The position numbers were made by a program, and so were the translations under genes. This document shows, one piece after another, positions 34,421 to 41,319 of a DNA stretch of 64,000 nt (position 1 is its first letter; each line of letters opens with the position of its first letter). The notes under the pieces were generated by a model. That model ran no database searches, was not told the origin of the DNA, and saw only the letters and a list, made by a program, of their open reading frames with translations. Source of the DNA: Flavobacterium tyrosinilyticum. GTDB lineage: Bacteria; Bacteroidota; Bacteroidia; Flavobacteriales; Flavobacteriaceae. The DNA lies in assembly GCF_023656565.1 (NCBI RefSeq), contig NZ_JAMOKG010000001.1:626456-690455 (forward strand), in the 5' to 3' direction.

Positions 34421-34423
34421 GTT

Positions 34424-35392
34424 ATGTCAATATTAATATATGCAGAATCTGCAGAAGGAAAATTTAAAAAAGTTGCTTTCGAATTAGCTTCTTATGCTAA
34501 AAAAGTAGCTGAATCATTAGGAACAACTGTTACGGCTTTGACTGTAAACATTAGCGATGTGAGCGAATTAGGCAAATACGGAGTTGATAAAGTTCTAAAA
34601 GTAAGCAATGATAAATTAGCTGGTTTTAATGCAAAAGCTTATGCTGATGTTATCAAACAAGCTGCTGAAAAAGAAGGAACAAAAGTAGTTTTACTTTCTT
34701 CTACAACAGACAGTATTTACCTTTCTCCTCTAGTTGCGGTAGCTTTAAATGCTGGTTTTGCTTCAAATGTAGTTGGGTTGCCAGTTAGCACTTCTCCATT
34801 TCAAGTAAAAAGAAATGCTTTTTCAAACAAAGCCTTCAACATTACACAAATCGATACAGATGTAAAAGTTCTTGGTCTAGCTAAAAATTCTTACGGACTT
34901 TTTGAAAGCGCAGGAGCAGCTGCAGCAGAAGATTTTAACCCAACAATTGGAGACAATGATTTTGGTGTAAAAGTAGAATCTGTAGAAAAAGTTTCTGGAA
35001 AAGTTTCTATCGCTGACGCTGATATCGTAGTTTCTGGCGGACGTGGATTAAAAGGACCAGAAAACTGGGGATTAGTAGAAGATCTAGCTGCCGTACTTGG
35101 TGCTGCAACCGCATGTTCTAAACCAGTTTCAGATTTAGGGTGGAGACCTCATAGCGAGCACGTTGGACAAACAGGAAAACCTGTAGCAACAAACTTATAT
35201 ATTGCAATCGGTATTTCTGGAGCTATTCAGCACATTGCTGGTATTAACTCTTCTAAAGTAAAAGTAGTAATCAACAACGACCCTGAAGCACCTTTCTTTA
35301 AAGTGGCAGATTATGGTGTAGTTGGAGATGCTTTTGAAATTGTACCACAATTAACAGAGAAATTAAAAGCTTTTAAAGCTCAGCATTCTTAA
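34424..35392 (+). CDS. etfA: Electron transfer flavoprotein, alpha subunit
   Basis: 322 aa. The C-terminal FAD domain is clear (ADIVVSGGRGLKGPENW, GWRPHSEHVGQTGKPV, YIAIGISGAIQHIAGI, INNDPEAPFFKVADYGVVGD). It carries the redox FAD of the EtfAB dimer. The N-terminal domain (MSILIYAESAEGKFKK) is standard. It is followed by a strong terminator at 35419. Confidence 0.97.
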   Translation: MSILIYAESAEGKFKKVAFELASYAKKVAESLGTTVTALTVNISDVSELGKYGVDKVLKVSNDKLAGFNAKAYADVIKQAAEKEGTKVVLLSSTTDSIYLSPLVAVALNAGFASNVVGLPVSTSPFQVKRNAFSNKAFNITQIDTDVKVLGLAKNSYGLFESAGAAAAEDFNPTIGDNDFGVKVESVEKVSGKVSIADADIVVSGGRGLKGPENWGLVEDLAAVLGAATACSKPVSDLGWRPHSEHVGQTGKPVATNLYIAIGISGAIQHIAGINSSKVKVVINNDPEAPFFKVADYGVVGDAFEIVPQLTEKLKAFKAQHS

Positions 35393-35415
35393 CACAAAGA
35401 ATTCTCTTTAAATTT

Positions 35416-35448
35416 TTTGCTGCCTAAAAACAAGATGTTGTATCTTTG
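35416..35448 (+). promoter_or_regulatory. Promoter embedded in the etfA terminator
   Basis: TTTG (35416-35419), 21 bases, TATCTTTG (35441-35448). Both -33 and -7 elements are perfect. The -7 box lies in the apical part of the terminator stem-loop, so the next gene's RNA would begin inside the terminator's 3' arm. Confidence 0.6.
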
Positions 35449-35466
35449 TTTATAGGCAGCTTTTTT
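35419..35466 (+). terminator. etfA terminator
   Basis: GCTGCCTA / TAGGCAGC with a partly paired extension AAACAAGAT / ATCTTTGTTT, then T6. Confidence 0.9.
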
Positions 35467-35557
35467 GTTCCATATTTTTTGATTAAAATTGCAGCTTTAT
35501 TTTTCAAACCAAAAAAGCATTAAAATAAGGTGCTAAGTACCTTTTTTACAAACATAT

Positions 35558-36181
35558 ATGAGTCTAGTAAAATTATCCATAAAAGGAATTTCATACAGTC
35601 AAACTCAAAATGGCGCTTATGCCTTAATTTTGAATGAAGTTGATGGCGAAAGAAAATTACCCATTGTTATTGGCGCTTTTGAAGCCCAGTCAATCGCTAT
35701 TGCTTTAGAAAAAGAAATAAAACCTCCACGTCCTTTAACTCACGATTTATTCAAAAATTTTGCCGAAAGATTTGATATTGTAGTAAAGCAAGTCATCATT
35801 CACAAATTAGTTGATGGTGTTTTCTACTCTAGCTTAATTTGCGAAAGAGACAAAATCGAAGAAATTATCGATGCAAGAACTTCTGATGCTATTGCTTTGG
35901 CATTGCGTTTTAATGCCCCTATTTTTACTTATAAAAACATTTTAGATAAAGCTGGTATTTATCTAAAATCAAATACTGCTGAAACAGATTCTGGAGCTCA
36001 GGAAATAGATGATGTTCTTTCAAATCCTGAAACTTTCGGACACGAAGAGGAAAGCAACCAATCTGGAGATGTTTACGCAAAACATTCTTTACAGGAATTA
36101 AATGAGCTTTTAGATCAAGCCGTTTCTCAAGAAGATTACGAAAAAGCAGCAAAAATTAGAGACGAAATCTCTAGAAGATAA
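35558..36181 (+). CDS. Bifunctional nuclease-family protein (DUF151) with UVR motif
   Basis: 207 aa. Residues 1-140 form a bifunctional nuclease domain (SIKGISYSQTQNGAYALIL, LPIVIGAFEAQSIAIALE, PRPLTHDLF, IDARTSDAIALALRFNAPIF). The last 35 residues are a UVR motif as in UvrB/UvrC (LQELNELLDQAVSQEDYEKA). The fusion is standard in Bacteroidetes. Plant relatives have RNase/DNase activity; the bacterial role is little known. It may be transcribed from the promoter inside the etfA terminator. Confidence 0.9.
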   Translation: MSLVKLSIKGISYSQTQNGAYALILNEVDGERKLPIVIGAFEAQSIAIALEKEIKPPRPLTHDLFKNFAERFDIVVKQVIIHKLVDGVFYSSLICERDKIEEIIDARTSDAIALALRFNAPIFTYKNILDKAGIYLKSNTAETDSGAQEIDDVLSNPETFGHEEESNQSGDVYAKHSLQELNELLDQAVSQEDYEKAAKIRDEISRR

Positions 36182-36185
36182 ATAT

Positions 36186-36250
36186 ATGTTTAATCGTTGA
36201 TTTGTTTATTCGTTAAATCGATTAAACAGTTAAACGAATAACCGAATACA
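36186..36250. repeat. GTTTAATCG / TTAAACG word-repeat spacer before thyA
   Basis: Repeated words around TTAAACGAATAA, TTCGTTAAATCGATTAAAC and ACGAATAACCGAATA fill the spacer, in both orientations. It is a spacer of the same sort as the AAATCTA arrays but with another word. Confidence 0.5.
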
Positions 36251-36256
36251 CAAAAC

Positions 36257-37108
36257 ATGAAACAATACTTAGATTTAGTAAAACACGTTTTAGAAAACGG
36301 CAATCAAAAAGGAGACCGAACTGGAACTGGAACAAAAAGTGTTTTCGGTTACCAAATGCGTTTTGATTTAAGTGAAGGTTTCCCAATGGTTACAACTAAA
36401 AAACTGCATTTAAAATCCATCATTTACGAATTGCTTTGGTTTTTAAAAGGCGATACAAACGTAAAATACCTTCAAGAAAACGGAGTCAAAATCTGGGATG
36501 AATGGGCAGATTCTAAAGGCGATTTAGGACCTGTTTATGGTCATCAATGGCGTAATTGGAATAGTGAGGAAATAGATCAGATTTCTGAATTAATAAAAGA
36601 ATTAAAAACAAATCCGAATAGCAGAAGAATGTTGGTTTCTGCTTGGAACCCATCGGTTTTGCCAGATACTAAAAAGTCTTTCGAAGAGAATGTTGCCAAT
36701 AACAAAGCAGCATTACCTCCATGCCATGCCTTTTTTCAGTTTTATGTAGCAAGCCCAGATCCTGAAAAAGGCGAAACAAAAGGAAAATTATCTTGCCAAT
36801 TGTATCAGAGAAGTGCCGATATCTTTTTAGGAGTTCCTTTTAACATTGCTTCTTATGCATTGCTAACCATGATGATTGCACAAGTATGCGATTTAGAAGC
36901 AGGCGAATTTATTCATACTTTTGGTGACGCACACATTTATAACAATCACTTTGAGCAATTGGAATTACAACTTTCTAGAGAACCAAAACCATTACCAAAA
37001 ATGATTTTAAATCCAGAGATTAAAAACATTTTTGATTTTGATTATAATGATTTTACACTTGTAGATTACGATCCGCATCCTGCCATAAAAGGAAGTGTTG
37101 CTGTATAA
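36257..37108 (+). CDS. thyA: Thymidylate synthase
   Basis: 283 aa, close to the classical ThyA length. Folate and dUMP motifs: [34 protein letters not shown] with the catalytic Cys, [20 protein letters not shown] and [12 protein letters not shown]. It makes dTMP from dUMP using methylene-tetrahydrofolate; the product dihydrofolate is recycled by FolA, encoded 930 bases downstream. A bidirectional terminator follows. Confidence 0.98.
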   Translation: MKQYLDLVKHVLENGNQKGDRTGTGTKSVFGYQMRFDLSEGFPMVTTKKLHLKSIIYELLWFLKGDTNVKYLQENGVKIWDEWADSKGDLGPVYGHQWRNWNSEEIDQISELIKELKTNPNSRRMLVSAWNPSVLPDTKKSFEENVANNKAALPPCHAFFQFYVASPDPEKGETKGKLSCQLYQRSADIFLGVPFNIASYALLTMMIAQVCDLEAGEFIHTFGDAHIYNNHFEQLELQLSREPKPLPKMILNPEIKNIFDFDYNDFTLVDYDPHPAIKGSVAV

Positions 37109-37111
37109 TTA

Positions 37112-37149
37112 TAAAAAAATCCGCTTAAAAATTTAAGCGGATTTTTTTA
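37112..37149. terminator. Bidirectional terminator after thyA
   Basis: A7, TCCGCTTAAA / TTTAAGCGGA, T7, between convergent genes. Confidence 0.92.
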
Positions 37150-37443
37150 TACAACTAAAACTCCATTTTCACTTCCGGCATAATCGTTCCATTTGTAAAA
37201 ATCGGCTTCAGGATCATTAACATAATTTCCGTCGATTACGTACTTAAATTCGTAAATCGCATCTTTCACCAAATCGTAAGTTGCTTTAAACGTTCCGTTT
37301 TTTAACTTGCTTAAAGTTCCTTCTGAGGCATTCCAGTTATTAAAATCTCCAACCACCGCTGCCGAATCAGCATCTTTGGCATCTATTGAAAATGTAACTT
37401 TAACAACCGGCTTCGTTTTGATAAATTGTTTTTTCAAAGACAT
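37147..37443 (-). CDS. Small glycogen-binding/early-set domain protein
   Basis: 98 aa from the ATG at 37443; a longer frame to 37470 is possible, but the family usually begins MSLKKQF. The whole protein is one AMPK-beta-like (CBM48) domain: KVTFSI, AAVVGDFNNWNASEG, GTFKATYDL, YEFKYVIDGNYVNDPEAD. It probably binds glucans or glycogen; no catalytic part exists. A single-domain protein of this type is common in Flavobacteria. Confidence 0.85.
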   Translation of the reverse strand: MSLKKQFIKTKPVVKVTFSIDAKDADSAAVVGDFNNWNASEGTLSKLKNGTFKATYDLVKDAIYEFKYVIDGNYVNDPEADFYKWNDYAGSENGVLVV

Positions 37444-37682
37444 AACTATTTCGTTTTTAGATTTATACATCTAAAATTACTTAAATTCAACGAAACACTA
37501 ACTAACCTCAGAACCGATTTATGATAATGCCAAAAACTGCATATTATTTTCGCTATATCTGTAATTTAAAGTGGTTAAAATTTTGTTTTTCAAATTCTTA
37601 TAATTTTTAAAAACAAATATTCCTAATCCAAAATATGGACTTTCGAAAATAAATTTTAACTTTATAATCTCATTTTTATCTT

Positions 37683-38027
37683 ATGGAAAAAGAAGTACAC
37701 GAACAATACGAATACGCTAGACGCCGGTTAAGACAAAAAAAAATCTTATATTTTCATTTTGTTCTTTTCCTTCTAGGAAGTTTATTTCTATTTATTGCGA
37801 ACAAATTTTTTGGTTTTGGCGAGGGTACAACCCAAAACTGGTGTATTTGGGGAATTACAATCTGGCTTTTCCTTTTTATTCTGCATTTTATAAAAGTGTA
37901 CATAACTGACCGTTTTATGAATAAAAAATGGGAAAGAGAACAAATTGATCGATTAGTTGCTTTACAGCAAAAACGAATCAGTCAGCTCGAATCTTCTATT
38001 AACGAAGAAAATGAAAGTAAAATTTAG
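37683..38027 (+). CDS. 2TM-domain small membrane protein
   Basis: 114 aa with two membrane helices (about residues 22-42 and 56-76) and a charged C-terminus (KKWEREQIDRLVALQQKRISQLE). The N-terminus YEYARRRLRQKK is typical of the 2TM family, whose role is unknown though it is often found near histidine kinases. It precedes folA by 11 bases, so the two are probably one operon. Confidence 0.8.
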   Translation: MEKEVHEQYEYARRRLRQKKILYFHFVLFLLGSLFLFIANKFFGFGEGTTQNWCIWGITIWLFLFILHFIKVYITDRFMNKKWEREQIDRLVALQQKRISQLESSINEENESKI

Positions 38028-38038
38028 TTAGGCATACC

Positions 38039-38521
38039 ATGATTATAATGATAGCGGCTGCAGCCGAAAATAATGCGCTTGGAAAAAATAACGAATTAGT
38101 ATGGCATTTGCCAAATGACTTTAAAAGGTTTAAATCACTAACTACAGGTCATCATATTATTATGGGAAGAAAAACTTTTGAAAGTTTCCCAAAACCATTA
38201 CCTGATCGCGTTCATGTTGTAATTTCTCGCCAAGAAAATTACAAACCAGAAGGATGCATCGTAGTAGATAGTATTGAAAAAGCCATTGCAATATGTCCTG
38301 AAAATGATGATAGCTATGTTATAGGTGGTGGAGAAATTTACAATTTAGCCCTTCCGTTTACCGACATTATTGAATTAACTAAGGTTCATCATTCTTTTGA
38401 AGCAGATGCCTTTTTTCCTAAAATCAATAAAAGTGAGTGGACTTTGGTCGAATCTGAAGAAAATTACAAAGATGAAAAACATCTTTATGATTACACTTAT
38501 GAAACTTACATTAGAAAATAA
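38039..38521 (+). CDS. folA: Dihydrofolate reductase
   Basis: 160 aa. Conserved positions: IIMIAAAAENNALGKNNELVWHLPNDFKRFK with the active-site Asp, HHIIMGRKTFESFPKPLP, and VIGGGEIYNLALPF. It reduces dihydrofolate for the thymidylate cycle and needs NADPH. It is downstream of thyA and the 2TM gene and closes with a strong terminator. Confidence 0.97.
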   Translation: MIIMIAAAAENNALGKNNELVWHLPNDFKRFKSLTTGHHIIMGRKTFESFPKPLPDRVHVVISRQENYKPEGCIVVDSIEKAIAICPENDDSYVIGGGEIYNLALPFTDIIELTKVHHSFEADAFFPKINKSEWTLVESEENYKDEKHLYDYTYETYIRK

Positions 38522-38524
38522 ATA

Positions 38525-38556
38525 AAAAACATCCTCTTTTTACGGAGGATGTTTTT
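38525..38556 (+). terminator. folA terminator
   Basis: AAAAACATCCTC / GGAGGATGTTTTT hairpin. Confidence 0.92.
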
Positions 38557-38603
38557 AAATAATTGACATGAAGCTTAACTCGCTCAAGAAAAAATTTTTG
38601 TTT

Positions 38604-38732
38604 AAAAAAATCACAAATGTTGAGAAACATTTGTAAAACTGAATAACATTTAATGTTGTTTGAGACCTAAATCTCAAAAAGCCTTTAATAACAAATACCA
38701 CTAAGATATTAAAGGCAGAAAATTAAAATTTC
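38604..38732 (-). ncRNA. Candidate small RNA with four consecutive hairpins
   Basis: Read on the minus strand after a -7 box TAAATTTG (38739-38746): stems GCCTTTAATA / TATTAAAGGC (38681-38716), TTTGAGA / TCTCAAA (38659-38678), AACAT / ATGTT (38645-38657) and ACAAATGTT / AACATTTGT (38613-38634). The last has a four-base loop and is followed by T7 (38604-38610), a good terminator. There is no ORF. Promoter, structure and terminator together define an RNA of about 129 bases; the minus orientation is favoured by the T-tract. No known family recognised. Confidence 0.5.
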
Positions 38733-38746
38733 CAAAAACAAATTTA

Positions 38747-39078
38747 ATCCTAAGAACGTACTTTGCACTTAATATAGTATATCCCCCCAAAGAACAATAC
38801 TTACAAAACTCTTTCATGAACAAATGAAATTACCAGCGCAAAAAAAGCAACCATTTGTTTAAGTCATAGCGACATTATCAATCATTAACTTTAATCATTT
38901 TTACTTTGACAAAGTTGGCCATAATAGGCCTATTAGACAATACCGTGATTTAGGGATTTTGACAAAATACCTAGATTTAGGGATAGCAGAAATACCATTT
39001 TATTCTGTTTTAAAATAAACACTCCAAAACATTTATTTGACAAATTAAAAAACTCAATTACAGTTAAACTAGATTGTT
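38747..39078. other. Spacer upstream of ubiE with direct repeats
   Basis: No ORF of note. It holds GATTTAGGGAT twice (about 38949 and 38974), separated by TTTGACAAAATACCTA, upstream of the ubiE promoter. The remainder is AT-rich without clear structure. Confidence 0.5.
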
Positions 39079-39086
39079 TATATTTG
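39079..39086 (+). promoter_or_regulatory. ubiE promoter element
   Basis: TATATTTG, perfect TAnnTTTG, 14 bases before the ATG, implying a very short leader. Confidence 0.6.
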
Positions 39087-39100
39087 CCTAAATAAAAAAA

Positions 39101-39832
39101 ATGTCTGAAAAAGTAACTCCGTATAAAGACTCTACCTTAGGTAAAAAAGAGCAAGTAACCCAAATGTTTGACACCATTTCTGGGAATTACGATAATTTGA
39201 ATCGTGTAATTTCATTTGGAATTGACGTCAAATGGCGCAAAAAAGTATTAAAAATTGTTTCAGACAAAAAACCAAAAGTTATTCTGGATATCGCAACAGG
39301 TACTGGTGACTTAGCCATTTTAATGGCAAAGACTAATGCTGAAAAAATTATTGGCCTAGATATCTCTGCTGGAATGCTGGAAGTTGGTAAAAAGAAAGTT
39401 GAAGAAAAAAATCTATCCAATATTATTGAACTAGTTTTAGGCGATTCTGAAAATATGCCTTTTGAGGACAATTACTTTGACGCTATTACGGTTGGCTTCG
39501 GTGTGAGAAATTTTGAAAACCTAGAAAAAGGTTTTGCAGAAATCTTAAGAGTCTTAAAACCAAATGGGGTATTTGTAATATTAGAAACTTCTGTTCCAGA
39601 TAAATTTCCTTATAAACAAGGCTATAATTTTTACAGCAAAAATATACTTCCATTAATTGGTAAATTATTCTCTAAAGATAATGATGCCTATGGCTACTTG
39701 TCTGAATCTGCTGCCGCTTTTCCTTATGGCGAAGCCTTAAACAATATTTTGAGAAAAACTGGGTTTATAGATGTTGTGGCAATGCCCCAAACTTTTGGTG
39801 TCGCAACAATTTATTCTGCATCTAAAAAATAG
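39101..39832 (+). CDS. ubiE: Demethylmenaquinone methyltransferase
   Basis: 243 aa. SAM-binding motif [13 protein letters not shown], and family motifs [34 protein letters not shown] and NILRKTGF. In this menaquinone-using group it performs the last methylation of menaquinone (MenG). It is followed after 1 base by porT; this order is known from Flavobacterium. Confidence 0.95.
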   Translation: MSEKVTPYKDSTLGKKEQVTQMFDTISGNYDNLNRVISFGIDVKWRKKVLKIVSDKKPKVILDIATGTGDLAILMAKTNAEKIIGLDISAGMLEVGKKKVEEKNLSNIIELVLGDSENMPFEDNYFDAITVGFGVRNFENLEKGFAEILRVLKPNGVFVILETSVPDKFPYKQGYNFYSKNILPLIGKLFSKDNDAYGYLSESAAAFPYGEALNNILRKTGFIDVVAMPQTFGVATIYSASKK

Positions 39833-39833
39833 T

Positions 39834-40544
39834 ATGAAAAAAGTTGTAATCTTATTTTTATTAGTCTTAACGACAAAAGGACATTCTCAATTTGCTAAAA
39901 ACATGTTTAGCAAAGACCCTATCATTAATCTTGAAAACTGGCAAAAACAGCGTGTCTATTTTGGCTATTATCTAGGTTTTAATAGTTTTGACTTTAAATT
40001 TGACTACAAAACTCCTGTACAGGAAGATATTCAAGTAAAAAAAACTACTGGTTTTAATGTTGGTGTCGTAGCCGATTTAAGACTTCAGGAATACATTAAT
40101 CTTCGTTTTGAACCAGGTTTGTATTATACTAAACGTGATTTGTTTTTTCCTGGCGTAGGAACTACAGAAAACGACTATTTAAGAGAAGTAAATAGTACTT
40201 ATATTCACTTTCCTTTATTATTGAAATTTTCTGCCTTGCGCACAGGAAATATACGTCCGTACTTGGTTGGCGGTATGTCTACAACTTTAAATTTATCTAG
40301 TAATGCGAAGTCTCAAGATGATAACTTTGAGCAAAAATTTAGAGTAAAACAATGGACAGCTGCTTACGAGTTAGGTTTAGGAATTGACATTTTTACCGAA
40401 TACTTTATTTTTTCTCCTTCTGTTAGAGGTATGTTCGGAATCACAGATGAACTTATTAGAGATAAAACTCCAGACAGCCCTTGGACTGGAAATATCGATT
40501 CGATGAAATCTAGAGCAATTTTAATAAATTTCACTTTTCATTAA
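39834..40544 (+). CDS. porT: PorT-family outer-membrane protein, type IX secretion
   Basis: 236 aa from the ATG at 39834, one base after the ubiE stop. Signal peptide (MKKVVILFLLVLTTKGHSQ), then an eight-strand-type barrel (YFGYYLGFNSFDFKFDY, GVVADLRLQEYINLRFEPGLYY, PYLVGGMSTTLNL, ILINFTFH). It matches PorT/SprT, required for type IX secretion and gliding in Flavobacterium and Porphyromonas. The end in an aromatic/His residue fits an outer-membrane barrel. Confidence 0.85.
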   Translation: MKKVVILFLLVLTTKGHSQFAKNMFSKDPIINLENWQKQRVYFGYYLGFNSFDFKFDYKTPVQEDIQVKKTTGFNVGVVADLRLQEYINLRFEPGLYYTKRDLFFPGVGTTENDYLREVNSTYIHFPLLLKFSALRTGNIRPYLVGGMSTTLNLSSNAKSQDDNFEQKFRVKQWTAAYELGLGIDIFTEYFIFSPSVRGMFGITDELIRDKTPDSPWTGNIDSMKSRAILINFTFH

Positions 40545-40553
40545 AACAAAATA

Positions 40554-41282
40554 TCAACTATTTCGTTTAAATTCACTAAGAATAATTGCTGTTGCAGTAG
40601 CTACATTTAAACTTTCGGTTTTTTGAAGCTCTCCAAATCTAGGAATTGTTAGGCGACTGGTTACTATTTTTTCAATTTCTTCTGAAATCCCATTGGCTTC
40701 ATTACCCATAATAATGATTCCATCCTGAGGTAATTTGGATTGATAAATATTTTCTCCGTCCATAAAAGTTCCAAAAACTGGCAGTTTAGTTTGAGCAAGA
40801 AAAAGTTTTAAATCAACATAGCTTACATTTACTCTGGTAATTGACCCCATTGTAGCTTGTACCACTTTCGGATTATAAATATCTACCGTTTCTTTAGAAC
40901 AAATAATCTGCTTAATACCAAACCAATCGCATAAACGCAAAATAGTTCCTAGATTTCCAGGATCTCTAATGTCGTCTAATGCTAAAATTAAGCCCGAATC
41001 GATTGTCTTTTTGGGAGCTGGAATTTTAAAAACTGCCAAACAAGAATTCGGAGTCGACAAAGCACTTATTTTTTTCAGTTCTTGGTCATTAATAAGAGTT
41101 CGTTTTGAAGCTTGTACCGTTTCAAAATCATTCAATGTGGTGTATAAATGTTCTAATTCAAAATTGGATTGCAGCAATTCTTGAATTACTTTTACTCCTT
41201 CAGCAAAGAATAATTGACTAGCAAGACGCTGCTTTTTTTGATGTAAACTAGAGATAAGCTTTATTTGGTTTTTACTAACCAT
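40554..41282 (-). CDS. TrmH/SpoU-family RNA 2'-O-methyltransferase
   Basis: 242 aa from the ATG at 41282; an upstream GTG would add 18 unlikely residues. The SpoU knot motifs are present: DDIRDPGNLGTILRLCDWFG (motif 1), GIIIMGNEANGISEEI (motif 2) and IPRFGELQKTESLNVATATAIILSEF (motif 3). An N-terminal substrate-binding domain precedes them (FFAEGVKVIQELL). It methylates ribose in tRNA or rRNA; the target base is not evident. It is transcribed divergently from the TamA-like gene. Confidence 0.9.
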   Translation of the reverse strand: MVSKNQIKLISSLHQKKQRLASQLFFAEGVKVIQELLQSNFELEHLYTTLNDFETVQASKRTLINDQELKKISALSTPNSCLAVFKIPAPKKTIDSGLILALDDIRDPGNLGTILRLCDWFGIKQIICSKETVDIYNPKVVQATMGSITRVNVSYVDLKLFLAQTKLPVFGTFMDGENIYQSKLPQDGIIIMGNEANGISEEIEKIVTSRLTIPRFGELQKTESLNVATATAIILSEFKRNS

Positions 41283-41291
41283 AAAATAATG

Positions 41292-41299
41292 TACTTTTG
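41292..41299 (+). promoter_or_regulatory. Promoter element of the TamA-like gene
   Basis: TACTTTTG, perfect TAnnTTTG, 20 bases before the TTG start. Confidence 0.6.
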
Positions 41300-41319
41300 A
41301 ATTAAATATTAAAAAACAC

